Of a stretch of 59,387 bases of DNA, positions 26,862 through 35,578 are shown piece by piece. How positions within the stretch are numbered: the stretch's first letter is position 1; each line of letters opens with the position of its first letter. The DNA is from Microbacterium sp. T32. GTDB lineage: Bacteria; Actinomycetota; Actinomycetes; Actinomycetales; Microbacteriaceae. The DNA lies in the NCBI RefSeq assembly GCF_001619615.1, contig NZ_LQQP01000013.1:1-59387 (forward strand), given 5' to 3'. Both the position numbers and the translations under genes were made by a program. The notes below the pieces were generated by a model. The model searched no databases. It was not told the origin of the DNA and worked only from the letters and a program-made list of their open reading frames with translations.

Positions 26862-27694
26862 ATCCCCTCGAGACCGTCGGCCGCAGTCGCGTGGTGCTGT
26901 GGGCCCTGCTCGCCGTCGCCGTCGTCCTCTACGGCTTCCCCTTCCTCTACTTGCTCCTGACCTCGTTCAAGACACCCCTGGATGCCATCGCGGTGCCGCC
27001 CACGGTCCTTCCCGGTGTCTGGACGCTCGAGAACTACGTCTCGGCGCTGTCCCGAGCGGGGGTGCCGGCCGCGCTGATCAACAGCGTCGTGACCGCGGTG
27101 ATCTCGACCGCGCTGTCGCTCGTGCTCGCCGTGCCCGCGGCGTATGCGATCACGCGGTTCCGCACTCCGAGCGGTCGCGTCTTCATCCTCGCCGCGCTCG
27201 TCACGCGCATGGTTCCCACGATCGCCGTCGGTGCGCCGCTCATCGAGGTGATGCGCTCGCTCGGCCTCACCGATACGTCGTTCGGTCTCGCCCTCGCCCA
27301 CACGACGATCTCGCTGCCGCTGTCGATCTGGCTGATGGCGAGCTTCTTCGAGGCCGTGCCCGACGAGCTGGGCGAGGCGGCCGAGGTCGACGGCTGCTCC
27401 CGACTGCAGGCGATGATCCGTGTCGTGCTGCCCGTGGTGTCCGGCGGCCTGGCCGTCACCGCGATCTTCGCGTTCCTCGCGTCGTGGAACGAGTTCCTCT
27501 TCGCGCTGCTGCTCACCTCCGTCCGCGCGCAGACGACCCCCGTCGTCATCGCGAACTTCCAGACCCAGTTCGGTCTCGACTGGGGTGGCATGACCGCCCT
27601 CGCCACGGTCTACTCGGTGCCCGTCATCCTGCTCACGCTCTTCCTCCAGCGGCACATCGTCGCCGGTCTCACTCTGGGCGCCGTCAAGGGCTGA
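26858..27694 (+). CDS. Sugar ABC transporter permease (MalG-like)
   Basis: A 278-residue membrane protein with six helices; EAA loop EAAEVDGCSRLQAMIRVVLP. It begins YGFPFLYLLLTSFKTP and ends HIVAGLTLGAVKG, both typical for MalG-like permeases. The start overlaps the previous stop (ATGA), showing tight coupling of the two channel subunits. Confidence 0.93.
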   Translation: MNPLETVGRSRVVLWALLAVAVVLYGFPFLYLLLTSFKTPLDAIAVPPTVLPGVWTLENYVSALSRAGVPAALINSVVTAVISTALSLVLAVPAAYAITRFRTPSGRVFILAALVTRMVPTIAVGAPLIEVMRSLGLTDTSFGLALAHTTISLPLSIWLMASFFEAVPDELGEAAEVDGCSRLQAMIRVVLPVVSGGLAVTAIFAFLASWNEFLFALLLTSVRAQTTPVVIANFQTQFGLDWGGMTALATVYSVPVILLTLFLQRHIVAGLTLGAVKG

Positions 27695-27725
27695 CATGGC
27701 ACCCGCAGACAAGGAGTTCCTCCCG

Positions 27726-29108
27726 ATGCCTCCCCACAGCAACCGCTACGACGTCACCGAATGGCCGTTCGGAGACGCCGCCCACGACATCGGCGCCGTC
27801 ATCAACGACATCCTCCGCGACGTGAAGGAGCGCCAGCGCGGCAGCGACGTCGAGGACGGCGGTCGTCCCGGAGCCGTCATCCAGATTCCGCCCGGCGACT
27901 ACCGGCTGCGTACGCAGGTCGTCATCGACGTCAGCTTCCTCCGGATCGAGGGAGCCGGTCACGGCTTCACCTCGTCGAGCATCCGGTTCAACGTGCCCGA
28001 GGCCGAGTGGTCGGGTCTGCACGAGTTGTGGCCGGGCGGCAGCAGGGTCATGGTCGACCTGGATGACGTCCGCCCCGGCGACGAGGCATCCGGAGCCGCG
28101 TTCCTCGTCGCCCGCACGGGCAGCCCCCGCATCAGCTCGGTGGAGTTCGTCGGATTCTGCATCGACGGTCTGCACTTCACCGCCCCGGGCCCCGACGACA
28201 ATGTCGAGAACTCCTACGTCAACGGCAAGACCGGGATCTTCGTCCAGGATGCCAACGACTCCTTCCGCGTGAACGGAATGGGGTTCGTGTACCTGGAGAA
28301 CGCGCTCACGATCTACAACGCCGACGCGCTGTCGATCCACGACAACTTCATCGCGGAGTGCGGGAGCTGCGTGGAGCTGCGCGGGTGGGGGCAGGCGTCG
28401 AAGATCACCGACAACCTCATCGGCGCGGGATTCGCGGGCCACTCGATCTACGCCGAGAACCACGGTGGTCTGCTGATCACCGCCAACAACGTGTTCCCGC
28501 GCGGAGCCAGCAGCGTCTCGCTGCACGCGGTGACCCGCTCGAGCGTGACGAACAACCGGCTGCACTCGTTCTACCCGGGCATGATCGTGCTCGCCGCGGG
28601 CAGCTCCGAGAACCTCGTGGCATCCAATCACTTCCTTCGAGATCACGAGCCGTGGACGCCGTTCCTCGGGGTCGAGGGGCGCTACGACGACGCGTTCGGA
28701 CTCGCGCACGTCGAGGGCGACGGGAACTCGATCATGGGCAACCACTTCTCCGAGGTGGTCGCGGCGTCGCGGGTGCGGCCGGTCGGGGCGGCGCCGGTGA
28801 TCGTGCGCGTGGCCGGGGGGAGCGGCAACCGGGTGTCCGACAACCACGTCGTGGCCTCGGACGTCGATCCGGGATCCCAGGACTCGGCCTTCGAGGCGCA
28901 GGTCGAGGCACTGCTGTCGACCGACAAGGCGCGGCCGCTCGCGGTGATCGCGGTGCGTGTCGATCCGGCTTCGAGCGGCAACACGATCCTCGACTCCGGC
29001 ACCGAGGACGAGGTGGATGCCGACCCCGAGGCGAACGCGATCCGCTTCACTCCGTCCGTCCGGCCGTCGCACAGCACCGCGGCGGGGCAGAAGATGGTAC
29101 GAACGTGA
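27726..29108 (+). CDS. GH91 family enzyme: inulin fructotransferase / difructose-dianhydride hydrolase, cytoplasmic type
   Basis: About 460 residues of right-handed beta-helix with strong GH91 resemblance: NRYDVTEWPFGD, PGAVIQIPPGDYRLRTQVVI, FLRIEGAGHGFTS, NADALSIHDNFIAECGSC, GQASKITDNLIGAG and RLHSFYPGMIVL. The catalytic pair described for the family (Asp and Glu 11 residues apart) is conserved in NADAL and FIAEC (Asp200 and Glu211 with this start). Secreted inulin fructotransferases have a signal peptide; none is present here, and the gene sits with a sugar importer and a cytoplasmic GH32. This favours an intracellular hydrolase acting on imported difructose dianhydride. ATG 27726 has AAGGAG 9 nt upstream; ATG 27696 would add ten residues. 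Confidence 0.88.
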   Translation: MPPHSNRYDVTEWPFGDAAHDIGAVINDILRDVKERQRGSDVEDGGRPGAVIQIPPGDYRLRTQVVIDVSFLRIEGAGHGFTSSSIRFNVPEAEWSGLHELWPGGSRVMVDLDDVRPGDEASGAAFLVARTGSPRISSVEFVGFCIDGLHFTAPGPDDNVENSYVNGKTGIFVQDANDSFRVNGMGFVYLENALTIYNADALSIHDNFIAECGSCVELRGWGQASKITDNLIGAGFAGHSIYAENHGGLLITANNVFPRGASSVSLHAVTRSSVTNNRLHSFYPGMIVLAAGSSENLVASNHFLRDHEPWTPFLGVEGRYDDAFGLAHVEGDGNSIMGNHFSEVVAASRVRPVGAAPVIVRVAGGSGNRVSDNHVVASDVDPGSQDSAFEAQVEALLSTDKARPLAVIAVRVDPASSGNTILDSGTEDEVDADPEANAIRFTPSVRPSHSTAAGQKMVRT

Positions 29109-29119
29109 GGGGGGCGACG

Positions 29120-30166
29120 ATGACCGAGACGCGGCTGACCGAGAAGACGGCGGGGATCCGTGATGTCGCCGCGCGCGCCGGGGTGTCGCAGACCACCGTG
29201 TCGCACGTGCTCAACGCCACCCCGCACACGCGCGTCAGCGAGGAGACCGCCGCGCGAGTGCGCGCCGCGGCTGAGGAGCTCGGCTACCGTCCCAATCGCC
29301 TGGCGCGGGGCCTTCGGACCCAGGCGTCGGAGATGATCGGGCTCCTCACCGAAGAGATCGCGACGACCCCGCACGCCGGTCGCATCATCCTCGGCGCGCA
29401 GGAGGAGGCGAGTCGCCACAATCTGACGCTCGCGATCATCAACTCCGAACTGAATCCCGATCCGGAGGTCCCGCCGGTCCAGGTGCAGGCGTTCCTCGAC
29501 CGGCAGGTGGACGGGATCATCTACGCCACCGTCTACCACGACGAGATCGTCGCGCCCGAGAACCTCTCGTCGCGCCCGGCCGTCCTCATCGGCGCGCGCG
29601 ACAGCACCGGCATCCTGCCCGCCGTGGTCCCCGACGAGCGCGCGGGAGCGACCGCCGTCGTCGAGATGCTCGTCGCGCGCGGACACCGACGCATCGCCTT
29701 CGCGGCCAGTGCGGAAGACGTGCCGGCCACGCGGGGGCGCCTGCGCGGCTACCTCGAGGCGATGTCCGCGGCGGGACTGCCGACCGAGGGGCTCGTCGCC
29801 GAGGGGAGCTCGGACGCGCGCGGCGGGTACGCCGCCGCGAATGCGCTCCTGGATGCCGCCCCCACCGCGCTGTTCTGCTACAACGACCGCATGGCGATGG
29901 GGGCATATCGGGCCGCCGGCGACCGGGGACTGTCGATCCCCGGTGACCTCTCGGTGGTCGGTTTCGACGACCAGGCGCCGATCCCCGAGAGCCTCTTCCC
30001 GCCGCTCACCACCGTCGCCCTCCCGCACTACGAGATGGGGGCGTGGGCGGTGGACGCGCTGTACGCGGTCGTGAGCGGCTCGGGCGAGCGCGCGGCATCC
30101 GTTCCTCCGACCCTGCTGCCGTGCCCGCTCGTCGAGCGCGAGTCCGTGGCCGCTCCCCGCGCCTGA
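29120..30166 (+). CDS. LacI-family regulator of the GH91 locus
   Basis: A 348-residue regulator. The HTH (GIRDVAARAGVSQTTVSHVLN) is at about 12-32 with hinge helix RPNRLARGLRT near 60; the periplasmic-binding-protein-like core runs from MIGLLTEEI to the C-terminus, with FCYNDRMAMGAYRA and GDLSVVGFDDQ motifs. It lies between GH91 and GH32 in the same direction, so it likely represses the whole locus and is released by the imported sugar. The operators proposed at 24397-24488 fit. Confidence 0.92.
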   Translation: MTETRLTEKTAGIRDVAARAGVSQTTVSHVLNATPHTRVSEETAARVRAAAEELGYRPNRLARGLRTQASEMIGLLTEEIATTPHAGRIILGAQEEASRHNLTLAIINSELNPDPEVPPVQVQAFLDRQVDGIIYATVYHDEIVAPENLSSRPAVLIGARDSTGILPAVVPDERAGATAVVEMLVARGHRRIAFAASAEDVPATRGRLRGYLEAMSAAGLPTEGLVAEGSSDARGGYAAANALLDAAPTALFCYNDRMAMGAYRAAGDRGLSIPGDLSVVGFDDQAPIPESLFPPLTTVALPHYEMGAWAVDALYAVVSGSGERAASVPPTLLPCPLVERESVAAPRA

Positions 30167-30211
30167 TCTTTCGTCACCCTCCCCTCGGGGACCTTCCTTC
30201 GGAGACCCTCC

Positions 30212-31444
30212 ATGCGCCCTGCGCTGCACTTCACCGCCCGCTCGGGCTGGATCAACGACCCCCACGGCATCACCTGGCGGGACGGTGAGTATCACGCCTT
30301 CTTCCAGTACGTCCCCGGCCGCGTCGAGTGGGCCCCGGGCTGCCACTGGGGCCACGCCAGTGGGCCCGACCTGCTCTCGCTGAGCGAACGCGCGGTCGCC
30401 CTCGCCCCGGGCGACGGCGACGACGGGATCTGGACCGGATGCCTCGTGGTCGACGGCGACGACGTGCGCATCTTCTACACCGCGATCACCGAACCCGACT
30501 TCGGTATCGGGCGCGTGCGCGTTGCCACGCCGGAGGGCGACCTCGGGGGGCCGTGGGTGAAGGGCGAGGTCGTCGTCACCGCCCCCGCCGAGCTCGACCT
30601 CATCGCGTTCCGCGATCCGTTCATCCGGCGCGACGGCGAGGGGTGGCGCATGTTCGTCGGTGCCGCCGGCCGCGATGGGACGGCGATGGCGCTGTCGTGG
30701 ACATCGCCCGATCTGCGCGCGTGGCGCTACGCCGGCGTGGCGCTCGAACGCTCCACCGACGTGACCGAGCCGGTGTGGATGGGGGCGCTGTGGGAGTGTC
30801 CGCAGTTCGTCACGCTCGACGGCCGCGACGTGATGATCTCGTCGGTGTGGGACGCCGACGTCCTGCACTACGCGGGGTACGCCGTCGGCGGATTCGACGG
30901 CGACCGTTTCGACGCCGAGGCGTGGGGGCGCCTGACCTACGGCGAGGGCCTCTACGCGCCCTCGCTGTTCTTCGACGCCGAGGGCGCGCCGTGCGTGCAG
31001 TTCTGGATCCGCGGGATCGGCGACCATGACGCCGGGTGGGAGGGCGCGCACAGCGTGCCGTACCGCCTCGGCCGCAGCGGGACCGTCCTCACCGCCACAC
31101 CGCATCCCGATGTCGCCCGGCATCGCGGGCCGCTCGCCCTCGACGGGCGGGTTGCCGGCCTCGCGGCCGACATCGAGTGGTCGGCTCCCGCCGGGCGCCT
31201 GACCGTCCGGTCGGGCGGGGCGGAGGCCGCAGTGGTGGACAAGGGCGACACGGATGCCGTCGTCCGCGTGGGAACGCGGGAGTGGGCGGTGCCGGTCGGC
31301 GAGGCGGTGCGCATCATCGTCGACGGGCCGGTCCTGGAACTGTCGTCCTCTGCCGGGGTGTTCAGCGCCGTTCTCGCCCCCGCGGGCGATGACCTGTCCG
31401 TCGAGGCGAGCGCGGGTTCGCTGCGCGTGTACCCGCTCGGCTGA
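30212..31444 (+). CDS. GH32 fructan/sucrose hydrolase (cytoplasmic)
   Basis: A 410-residue five-bladed propeller glycosidase with a beta-sandwich tail. The three catalytic blocks are visible: WINDPHG with nucleophile Asp16, FRDPF with Asp135, and WECPQ with acid/base Glu195. There is no signal peptide, so it acts inside the cell on imported fructosides, releasing fructose. As the last gene of the GH91 locus it is the natural enzyme for the inulobiose that a dianhydride hydrolase would produce. Sucrose or fructo-oligosaccharides are alternative substrates. Confidence 0.92.
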   Translation: MRPALHFTARSGWINDPHGITWRDGEYHAFFQYVPGRVEWAPGCHWGHASGPDLLSLSERAVALAPGDGDDGIWTGCLVVDGDDVRIFYTAITEPDFGIGRVRVATPEGDLGGPWVKGEVVVTAPAELDLIAFRDPFIRRDGEGWRMFVGAAGRDGTAMALSWTSPDLRAWRYAGVALERSTDVTEPVWMGALWECPQFVTLDGRDVMISSVWDADVLHYAGYAVGGFDGDRFDAEAWGRLTYGEGLYAPSLFFDAEGAPCVQFWIRGIGDHDAGWEGAHSVPYRLGRSGTVLTATPHPDVARHRGPLALDGRVAGLAADIEWSAPAGRLTVRSGGAEAAVVDKGDTDAVVRVGTREWAVPVGEAVRIIVDGPVLELSSSAGVFSAVLAPAGDDLSVEASAGSLRVYPLG

Positions 31445-31454
31445 CCTCGCCCGC

Positions 31455-31460
31455 TACCGT
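31455..31460 (+). promoter_or_regulatory. -10 box TACCGT of leaderless gene
   Basis: TACCGT ends 7 nt before the ATG at 31468, directly after the GH32 stop; the next gene therefore has its own promoter. Confidence 0.5.
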
Positions 31461-31467
31461 TGACGGC

Positions 31468-32700
31468 ATGGGGGAACCCCTCTCGACCGACGACGCACGG
31501 ATCCTCGCGCTCGAATCGGATGCCGTGCGCGGGCACACTCTCAAACTGCTGCTCCTCGAGCCCGGCCCGGCGCTGGATCTCGATGCCGTGCGTGCGGGCG
31601 TCCTCTCCCGCCTGAGCGCGTTCCCGCGGGCGCTGCAGCGGGTCGTCGGCTCCGGGTCACCGGCGTGGGAGGACGCGCAGCCGGAGATCGCCGCGCACGT
31701 GCGGCGGTTTGCCGCTGCTGACCCGACGGATCTCCGCGAGGTGGTCGGGCGGCTCATGTCGGAGCCGCTCGATCGTGCGCGGCCCCTGTGGACGATCGAC
31801 CTCGTCGGGCCGCTCGCGGACGGCCGCGAGGCCCTCGCCATCCGCCTGCACCACGCGATGGCCGACGGCATCACCGCCGTGCGCTTCCTCGACGCGGTGG
31901 TCTTCGAGCCGCACGACGCTCCGGCGCACGCCGTCGGCATCCGGGACCCCGAGGCGCGAGCCTCGCGCTGGCGGGAGTGGGAGCGGATGCCGCTGACCCT
32001 CGCTCGGGAACTGGGCCACCCCGGTTCCCGCTCGCCGTTCGACCGCCCGTTGACCGCGCGGCGCGCGCTCGCGTTCGCCGACGTGCCGCTCGGCGAGGCG
32101 CGCGAGGTCGGGGCGTCGCGTCCCGAACACGCGACCATCAACGACGTGCTGCTCACGGTCGTCGCCGGCGCGGTGCGTCGGGTGCTCGAGCGCCGGGGTC
32201 ATCTGCCCCGCCTGAACGCGCAGGTCCCCGTGAGCCTGCACGAGGCCGGAGAGGATGCCGCGGCCGCGGGCAATCGAGACTCCTTCGTCGACGTCGACTT
32301 GCGCCTGCACGAAGCCGACGACCTGCGTCGCCTCGACCTGCTCAGCGCTCAGACGCGGGAGCGCAAGCGCGATCGCGACGCCCGGTCGCTCGACGACCTG
32401 CTCCACGCGGCCGGACCCGTCGGGACCGCGCTGCGCGGGCTCGCGGACGGACCGCGAGAGTTCGCGCTGTCGGTGTCGAACGTCCCGGGTCCGCGGGTCC
32501 CGGTCGCCGTCGCGGGTCGCCGGGTGACGCACGTCTACACGTCGTCCGAACCCGCCCCGCACCACACCCTGCGGGTCGCAGCGATCTCGAACGACCGCTG
32601 GTTGGGCGTCGGCTTCTGTGTCGACCCCGCGGCCGTGCCCGAGGTGGAGGCGTTCGCGGATGCCGCGCACGACGCGTGGGAGGCATTGCGCGGACGCTAG
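31468..32700 (+). CDS. WS/DGAT-type acyltransferase
   Basis: A 410-residue protein with the catalytic HHAMADG (HHxxxDG) motif at residues 128-134 and the N-terminal block of the wax ester synthase/diacylglycerol acyltransferase family. Further family features are PLWTIDLVG before the motif and the C-terminal SVSNVPGPRVPV. Such enzymes esterify acyl-CoA to alcohols or diacylglycerol and sit at the membrane surface; this one is shorter than typical members (about 450-480). The substrate is open. The gene is convergent with the metallopeptidase, 10 bp apart. Confidence 0.82.
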   Translation: MGEPLSTDDARILALESDAVRGHTLKLLLLEPGPALDLDAVRAGVLSRLSAFPRALQRVVGSGSPAWEDAQPEIAAHVRRFAAADPTDLREVVGRLMSEPLDRARPLWTIDLVGPLADGREALAIRLHHAMADGITAVRFLDAVVFEPHDAPAHAVGIRDPEARASRWREWERMPLTLARELGHPGSRSPFDRPLTARRALAFADVPLGEAREVGASRPEHATINDVLLTVVAGAVRRVLERRGHLPRLNAQVPVSLHEAGEDAAAAGNRDSFVDVDLRLHEADDLRRLDLLSAQTRERKRDRDARSLDDLLHAAGPVGTALRGLADGPREFALSVSNVPGPRVPVAVAGRRVTHVYTSSEPAPHHTLRVAAISNDRWLGVGFCVDPAAVPEVEAFADAAHDAWEALRGR

Positions 32701-32710
32701 GCGCCTGCGC

Positions 32711-33583
32711 CTACAGGCTCCCCGCCGCGACCGCGAACGTGTCGCACGCGTTCACACCGCCGGAGCGACCCGCCTCGAACCAGCGCTGGCGCTGCTCGCT
32801 CGAGCCGTGAGTCCAGCTCTCCGGGTTCACCACGCCGCCGGACTCGGCCTGGATGTGGTCGTCGCCCACCGCGGCCGCGGCGGCCAGGGCGTTGGTGATC
32901 TGATCGCTCGTGGGCGGCTCGAGGTACGGCGTGCCGTTCTCATCGACCTGGTCGGCGGCGTCGGCGACCCACGCGCCCGCGAAGCAGTCGGCCTGCAACT
33001 CGGTGCGGACGCCGTTGCTCGCCGGCCCCGTGCCGTTGTTCGGGTACTGGTCCATCACACCGATGAGGTTCTGCACGTGGTGGCCGTACTCGTGTGCGAG
33101 CACGTACAGCTGCGCGAGGGGTCCGGCGTTCGTGTCGAACTGCTGCCGCAGTACGGCGAAGAACGTCGGGTCGATGTAGACCGTCTGGTCGGGCGGGCAG
33201 TAGAACGGCCCGGTCGCGTTCGACGCCGTGCCGCACTGCGTCGAGGTCGACCCGTCGACGATGATCAGCTGCGGCTTCGTGTATCCCTCGACCGTCGTGC
33301 CCCAGAACTGGTCGAGGTTGAGCGACGTGGCGGCGAGCCGGCAGTCGTCGTTGGCGTTGGCATCCTGGCCCGTCTCGCAATTCGCGATGCGCTCGCCGCC
33401 GGTCTGCGGCCCCGCCGCGCCACCCCCGCCGATGAGTCCCGTCAGGTCGGTTCCGGTGAACAGAGAGATGAGCAGCACCACGATGCCGCCGAGGCCCACC
33501 GCGCCGCCGCCGACGGCGGCCACGGTGCCACCGCGGCGTTTTGCCGAGTTGCCGCCGACGCGGGCGTTGTCGTTGAACGTCAC
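32711..33583 (-). CDS. Neutral zinc metallopeptidase (YpfJ family)
   Basis: A 290-residue membrane-anchored protein. One helix lies at about 26-44 after a short cytoplasmic N-terminus starting MTFNDNARVGG; a Gly-rich linker follows and the catalytic domain is outside. Zinc ligands are in HEYGHH (164-169), and the third ligand is expected in ELQADCFAGAW. C-terminal SSEQRQRWFEAG is the family hallmark. GTG 33583 is leaderless (TACGGT 7 nt upstream). The physiological substrate is unknown. Confidence 0.92.
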   Translation of the reverse strand: MTFNDNARVGGNSAKRRGGTVAAVGGGAVGLGGIVVLLISLFTGTDLTGLIGGGGAAGPQTGGERIANCETGQDANANDDCRLAATSLNLDQFWGTTVEGYTKPQLIIVDGSTSTQCGTASNATGPFYCPPDQTVYIDPTFFAVLRQQFDTNAGPLAQLYVLAHEYGHHVQNLIGVMDQYPNNGTGPASNGVRTELQADCFAGAWVADAADQVDENGTPYLEPPTSDQITNALAAAAAVGDDHIQAESGGVVNPESWTHGSSEQRQRWFEAGRSGGVNACDTFAVAAGSL

Positions 33584-33590
33584 GCCCGAG

Positions 33591-33596
33591 ACCGTA
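33591..33596 (-). promoter_or_regulatory. -10 box of leaderless metallopeptidase gene
   Basis: TACGGT on the minus strand ends 7 nt before the GTG start at 33583. Confidence 0.5.
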
Positions 33597-33638
33597 GCGC
33601 GCAGGCCGCGCCCGCAGAGGGGGGTTGAAACGCGGGCG

Positions 33639-34673
33639 TCAGCCGATCCGGCGCACCACCGCGGTCGACCGCGGCGGCGCCGTGCTCTCGCGCACCACCA
33701 GCTGGGGACGCTCGGACGAGAAACGCCTGCCCGTCTCGCCCGCGATCTCGTTGAGCAGCAGTTGCAGGCCCCGGCGACCGAGACCCGCGAAGTCCTGATC
33801 CACGGTCGTCAGCGGGGGAGACCACAGCGCGGCGAGCGGGTGATCGTCGAACCCGGCGACCGAGATGTCGTTCGGAACGCGGAGACCGGATGCCGTGATC
33901 CCCCGGATCACTCCCATCGCGATCTCGTCGTTGCCGCAGAACACCGCCGTGACCGAGGGGTCGTCGGCGAGACGGCGGCCGATCTCGATGCCCGAACGGG
34001 GATCCCACGTTGCGTCGCTCAGCGGCGGGACGACCGCGCCGCGGCGCTTGAGCGCCCGACGCCAGCCCGTCGTGCGACCGTCCTCGCGCCGCGACGGCGG
34101 CACCCGGACGTGATGCACGGTCGCGTGGCCGAGGTCCAGCAGGTGATCGGTGAGCTCCTCTGCGGCGCGCGACTCGTCGAGGACCGCCTGGCGGAGCCCC
34201 GGCTCGCGGACGCCGGACAGGGCGACGACCGGCAGCGACGGAGGGATGCGGTGCAGCGCCGCGACACCGGGAGGGTCGAACTTCAGCACGCACACCCCGG
34301 CCAGCGGCTGGGCGAGCGTCGCCGCGATCGCACGGTCGATCTCGTCGTCGTCCGTGCTCTCGACGACGGTGATCATCACGGTGTAGTCGTCGGCGCGTGC
34401 CGCTTCCTCGATCCCGCGGATGGTCTCGGCGTAGCCGTACTGCGACGTGTCGCCCGCGATCACCGCGATGACCTGGGCCTTGCGGGAGGCCAGGACGCGG
34501 GCGGCGGCGCTGGGCCGGAACCCCAAGGCGGCGATGGCCGCCTCGACGGCCTCGCGCTTGGCGGGGCTCACCCGCGCCGCGCCCGTCAGCACCCGCGACA
34601 CCGTCGGCACGGATACCCCCGCCCGCGCCGCGACGTCGGCGATCGTCGCCGGTTTCGTGCGGGAGGGGTCCAT
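33639..34673 (-). CDS. LacI-family regulator of the alpha-galactoside operon
   Basis: A 344-residue regulator with HTH TIADVAARAGVSVPTVSRVL at about 10-29 and sensor-domain blocks VFCGNDEIAMGVI, ISVAGFDDHPLA and TTVDQDF. It is the last gene of the leftward operon GH36, binding protein, permeases. The likely operators are the two TGAAA..ATCA palindromes at the GH36 promoter, which have the central CG of LacI-type sites. The effector is probably a galactoside or galactose. Confidence 0.92.
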   Translation of the reverse strand: MDPSRTKPATIADVAARAGVSVPTVSRVLTGAARVSPAKREAVEAAIAALGFRPSAAARVLASRKAQVIAVIAGDTSQYGYAETIRGIEEAARADDYTVMITVVESTDDDEIDRAIAATLAQPLAGVCVLKFDPPGVAALHRIPPSLPVVALSGVREPGLRQAVLDESRAAEELTDHLLDLGHATVHHVRVPPSRREDGRTTGWRRALKRRGAVVPPLSDATWDPRSGIEIGRRLADDPSVTAVFCGNDEIAMGVIRGITASGLRVPNDISVAGFDDHPLAALWSPPLTTVDQDFAGLGRRGLQLLLNEIAGETGRRFSSERPQLVVRESTAPPRSTAVVRRIG

Positions 34674-34702
34674 TGCGCTCCGTCCGTGTGCGGCGCCCGC
34701 TC

Positions 34703-35578
34703 TCACTTGACGGCGCCGCTGGTGATGCCCGAGATGATCTTCCGCTGCGCCACCATGAACGTGATGAGCAGCGGGAGGCTCATCAGGATGATGTAGGCGA
34801 AGATCAGATGCCAATTCTGAAGATACAGACCGGCGCTCGCCACCTGGTACAGGTTCAGCGGCAGGGTGTCGAGTCGGCCGCCCACGACGAACAGCGCGTA
34901 GAACACGTCGTTCCAGATGTAGAGGCAGATGAGGATCGTCGCGGTAGCGAGCACCGGCATGAGCAGCGGCAGGATGATCTTCACGAACACCCGCACCGGT
35001 GAGGCGCCGTCGACGCGCGCGGCCTCCTCGAGCTCGACCGGGATCGTACGCACGAAGCCCGTGACGAAGAAGATCACGGTCGACATGTACATGCCCATGT
35101 ACACCCCGATCATGCCGACCGGGGTGCCCGCCAGACCCAGCTGGCGCAGCAGCAGCACGATCGTGACGACGGCCGGCGGCAGCACGATGCCGCTGATCGC
35201 GAGCGCGTAGACGAACGCCAGTCCCCGGGACTTGCGCCGCCCGAGGATCCACGCCGCCATCGAGCCGAGGATCAGCACGCCGAGCACCGCCGGCACCATG
35301 ACGAGCAGGCTGCCGCCGAACGCCGCGATCATGCGGCCGTCGGAGATGACGGTCGCGAAGTTGTCGAGAAGGTGCCACTCCGTGGGCAGGGCGAGCGAGG
35401 GGACGAAGGCCTCCGCCTGGCTCTTCGACGCCGTGAGCACGGTGAGCAGGAACGGGATGCCGAGGAGCACCACCGCCACGATGATCGCGGCGATCGGCTG
35501 GACCGCACGGCCGATCGGCGATCGGCGTCGGGGGAGTCGCCGGGCGCGGCCCGTCGTCAGGGTCATGGTCTCGGTCAC
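34703..35578 (-). CDS. Sugar ABC transporter permease (MalG-like), alpha-galactoside operon
   Basis: A 291-residue membrane protein, six helices, EAA loop EEAARVDGASPVRVFVKIIL, C-terminus KIISGITSGAVK. GTG 35578 overlaps the preceding permease stop by 4 bp; an internal ATG at 35566 is possible. It pairs with the MalF-like permease. Confidence 0.92.
   Translation of the reverse strand: MTETMTLTTGRARRLPRRRSPIGRAVQPIAAIIVAVVLLGIPFLLTVLTASKSQAEAFVPSLALPTEWHLLDNFATVISDGRMIAAFGGSLLVMVPAVLGVLILGSMAAWILGRRKSRGLAFVYALAISGIVLPPAVVTIVLLLRQLGLAGTPVGMIGVYMGMYMSTVIFFVTGFVRTIPVELEEAARVDGASPVRVFVKIILPLLMPVLATATILICLYIWNDVFYALFVVGGRLDTLPLNLYQVASAGLYLQNWHLIFAYIILMSLPLLITFMVAQRKIISGITSGAVK

Noticed and set aside
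27696..27725. Upstream ATG for the GH91 gene
   Set aside because: It is possible, but the AAGGAG 9 nt before ATG 27726 and the family N-terminus NRYDVTEW right after it make the later start better supported.
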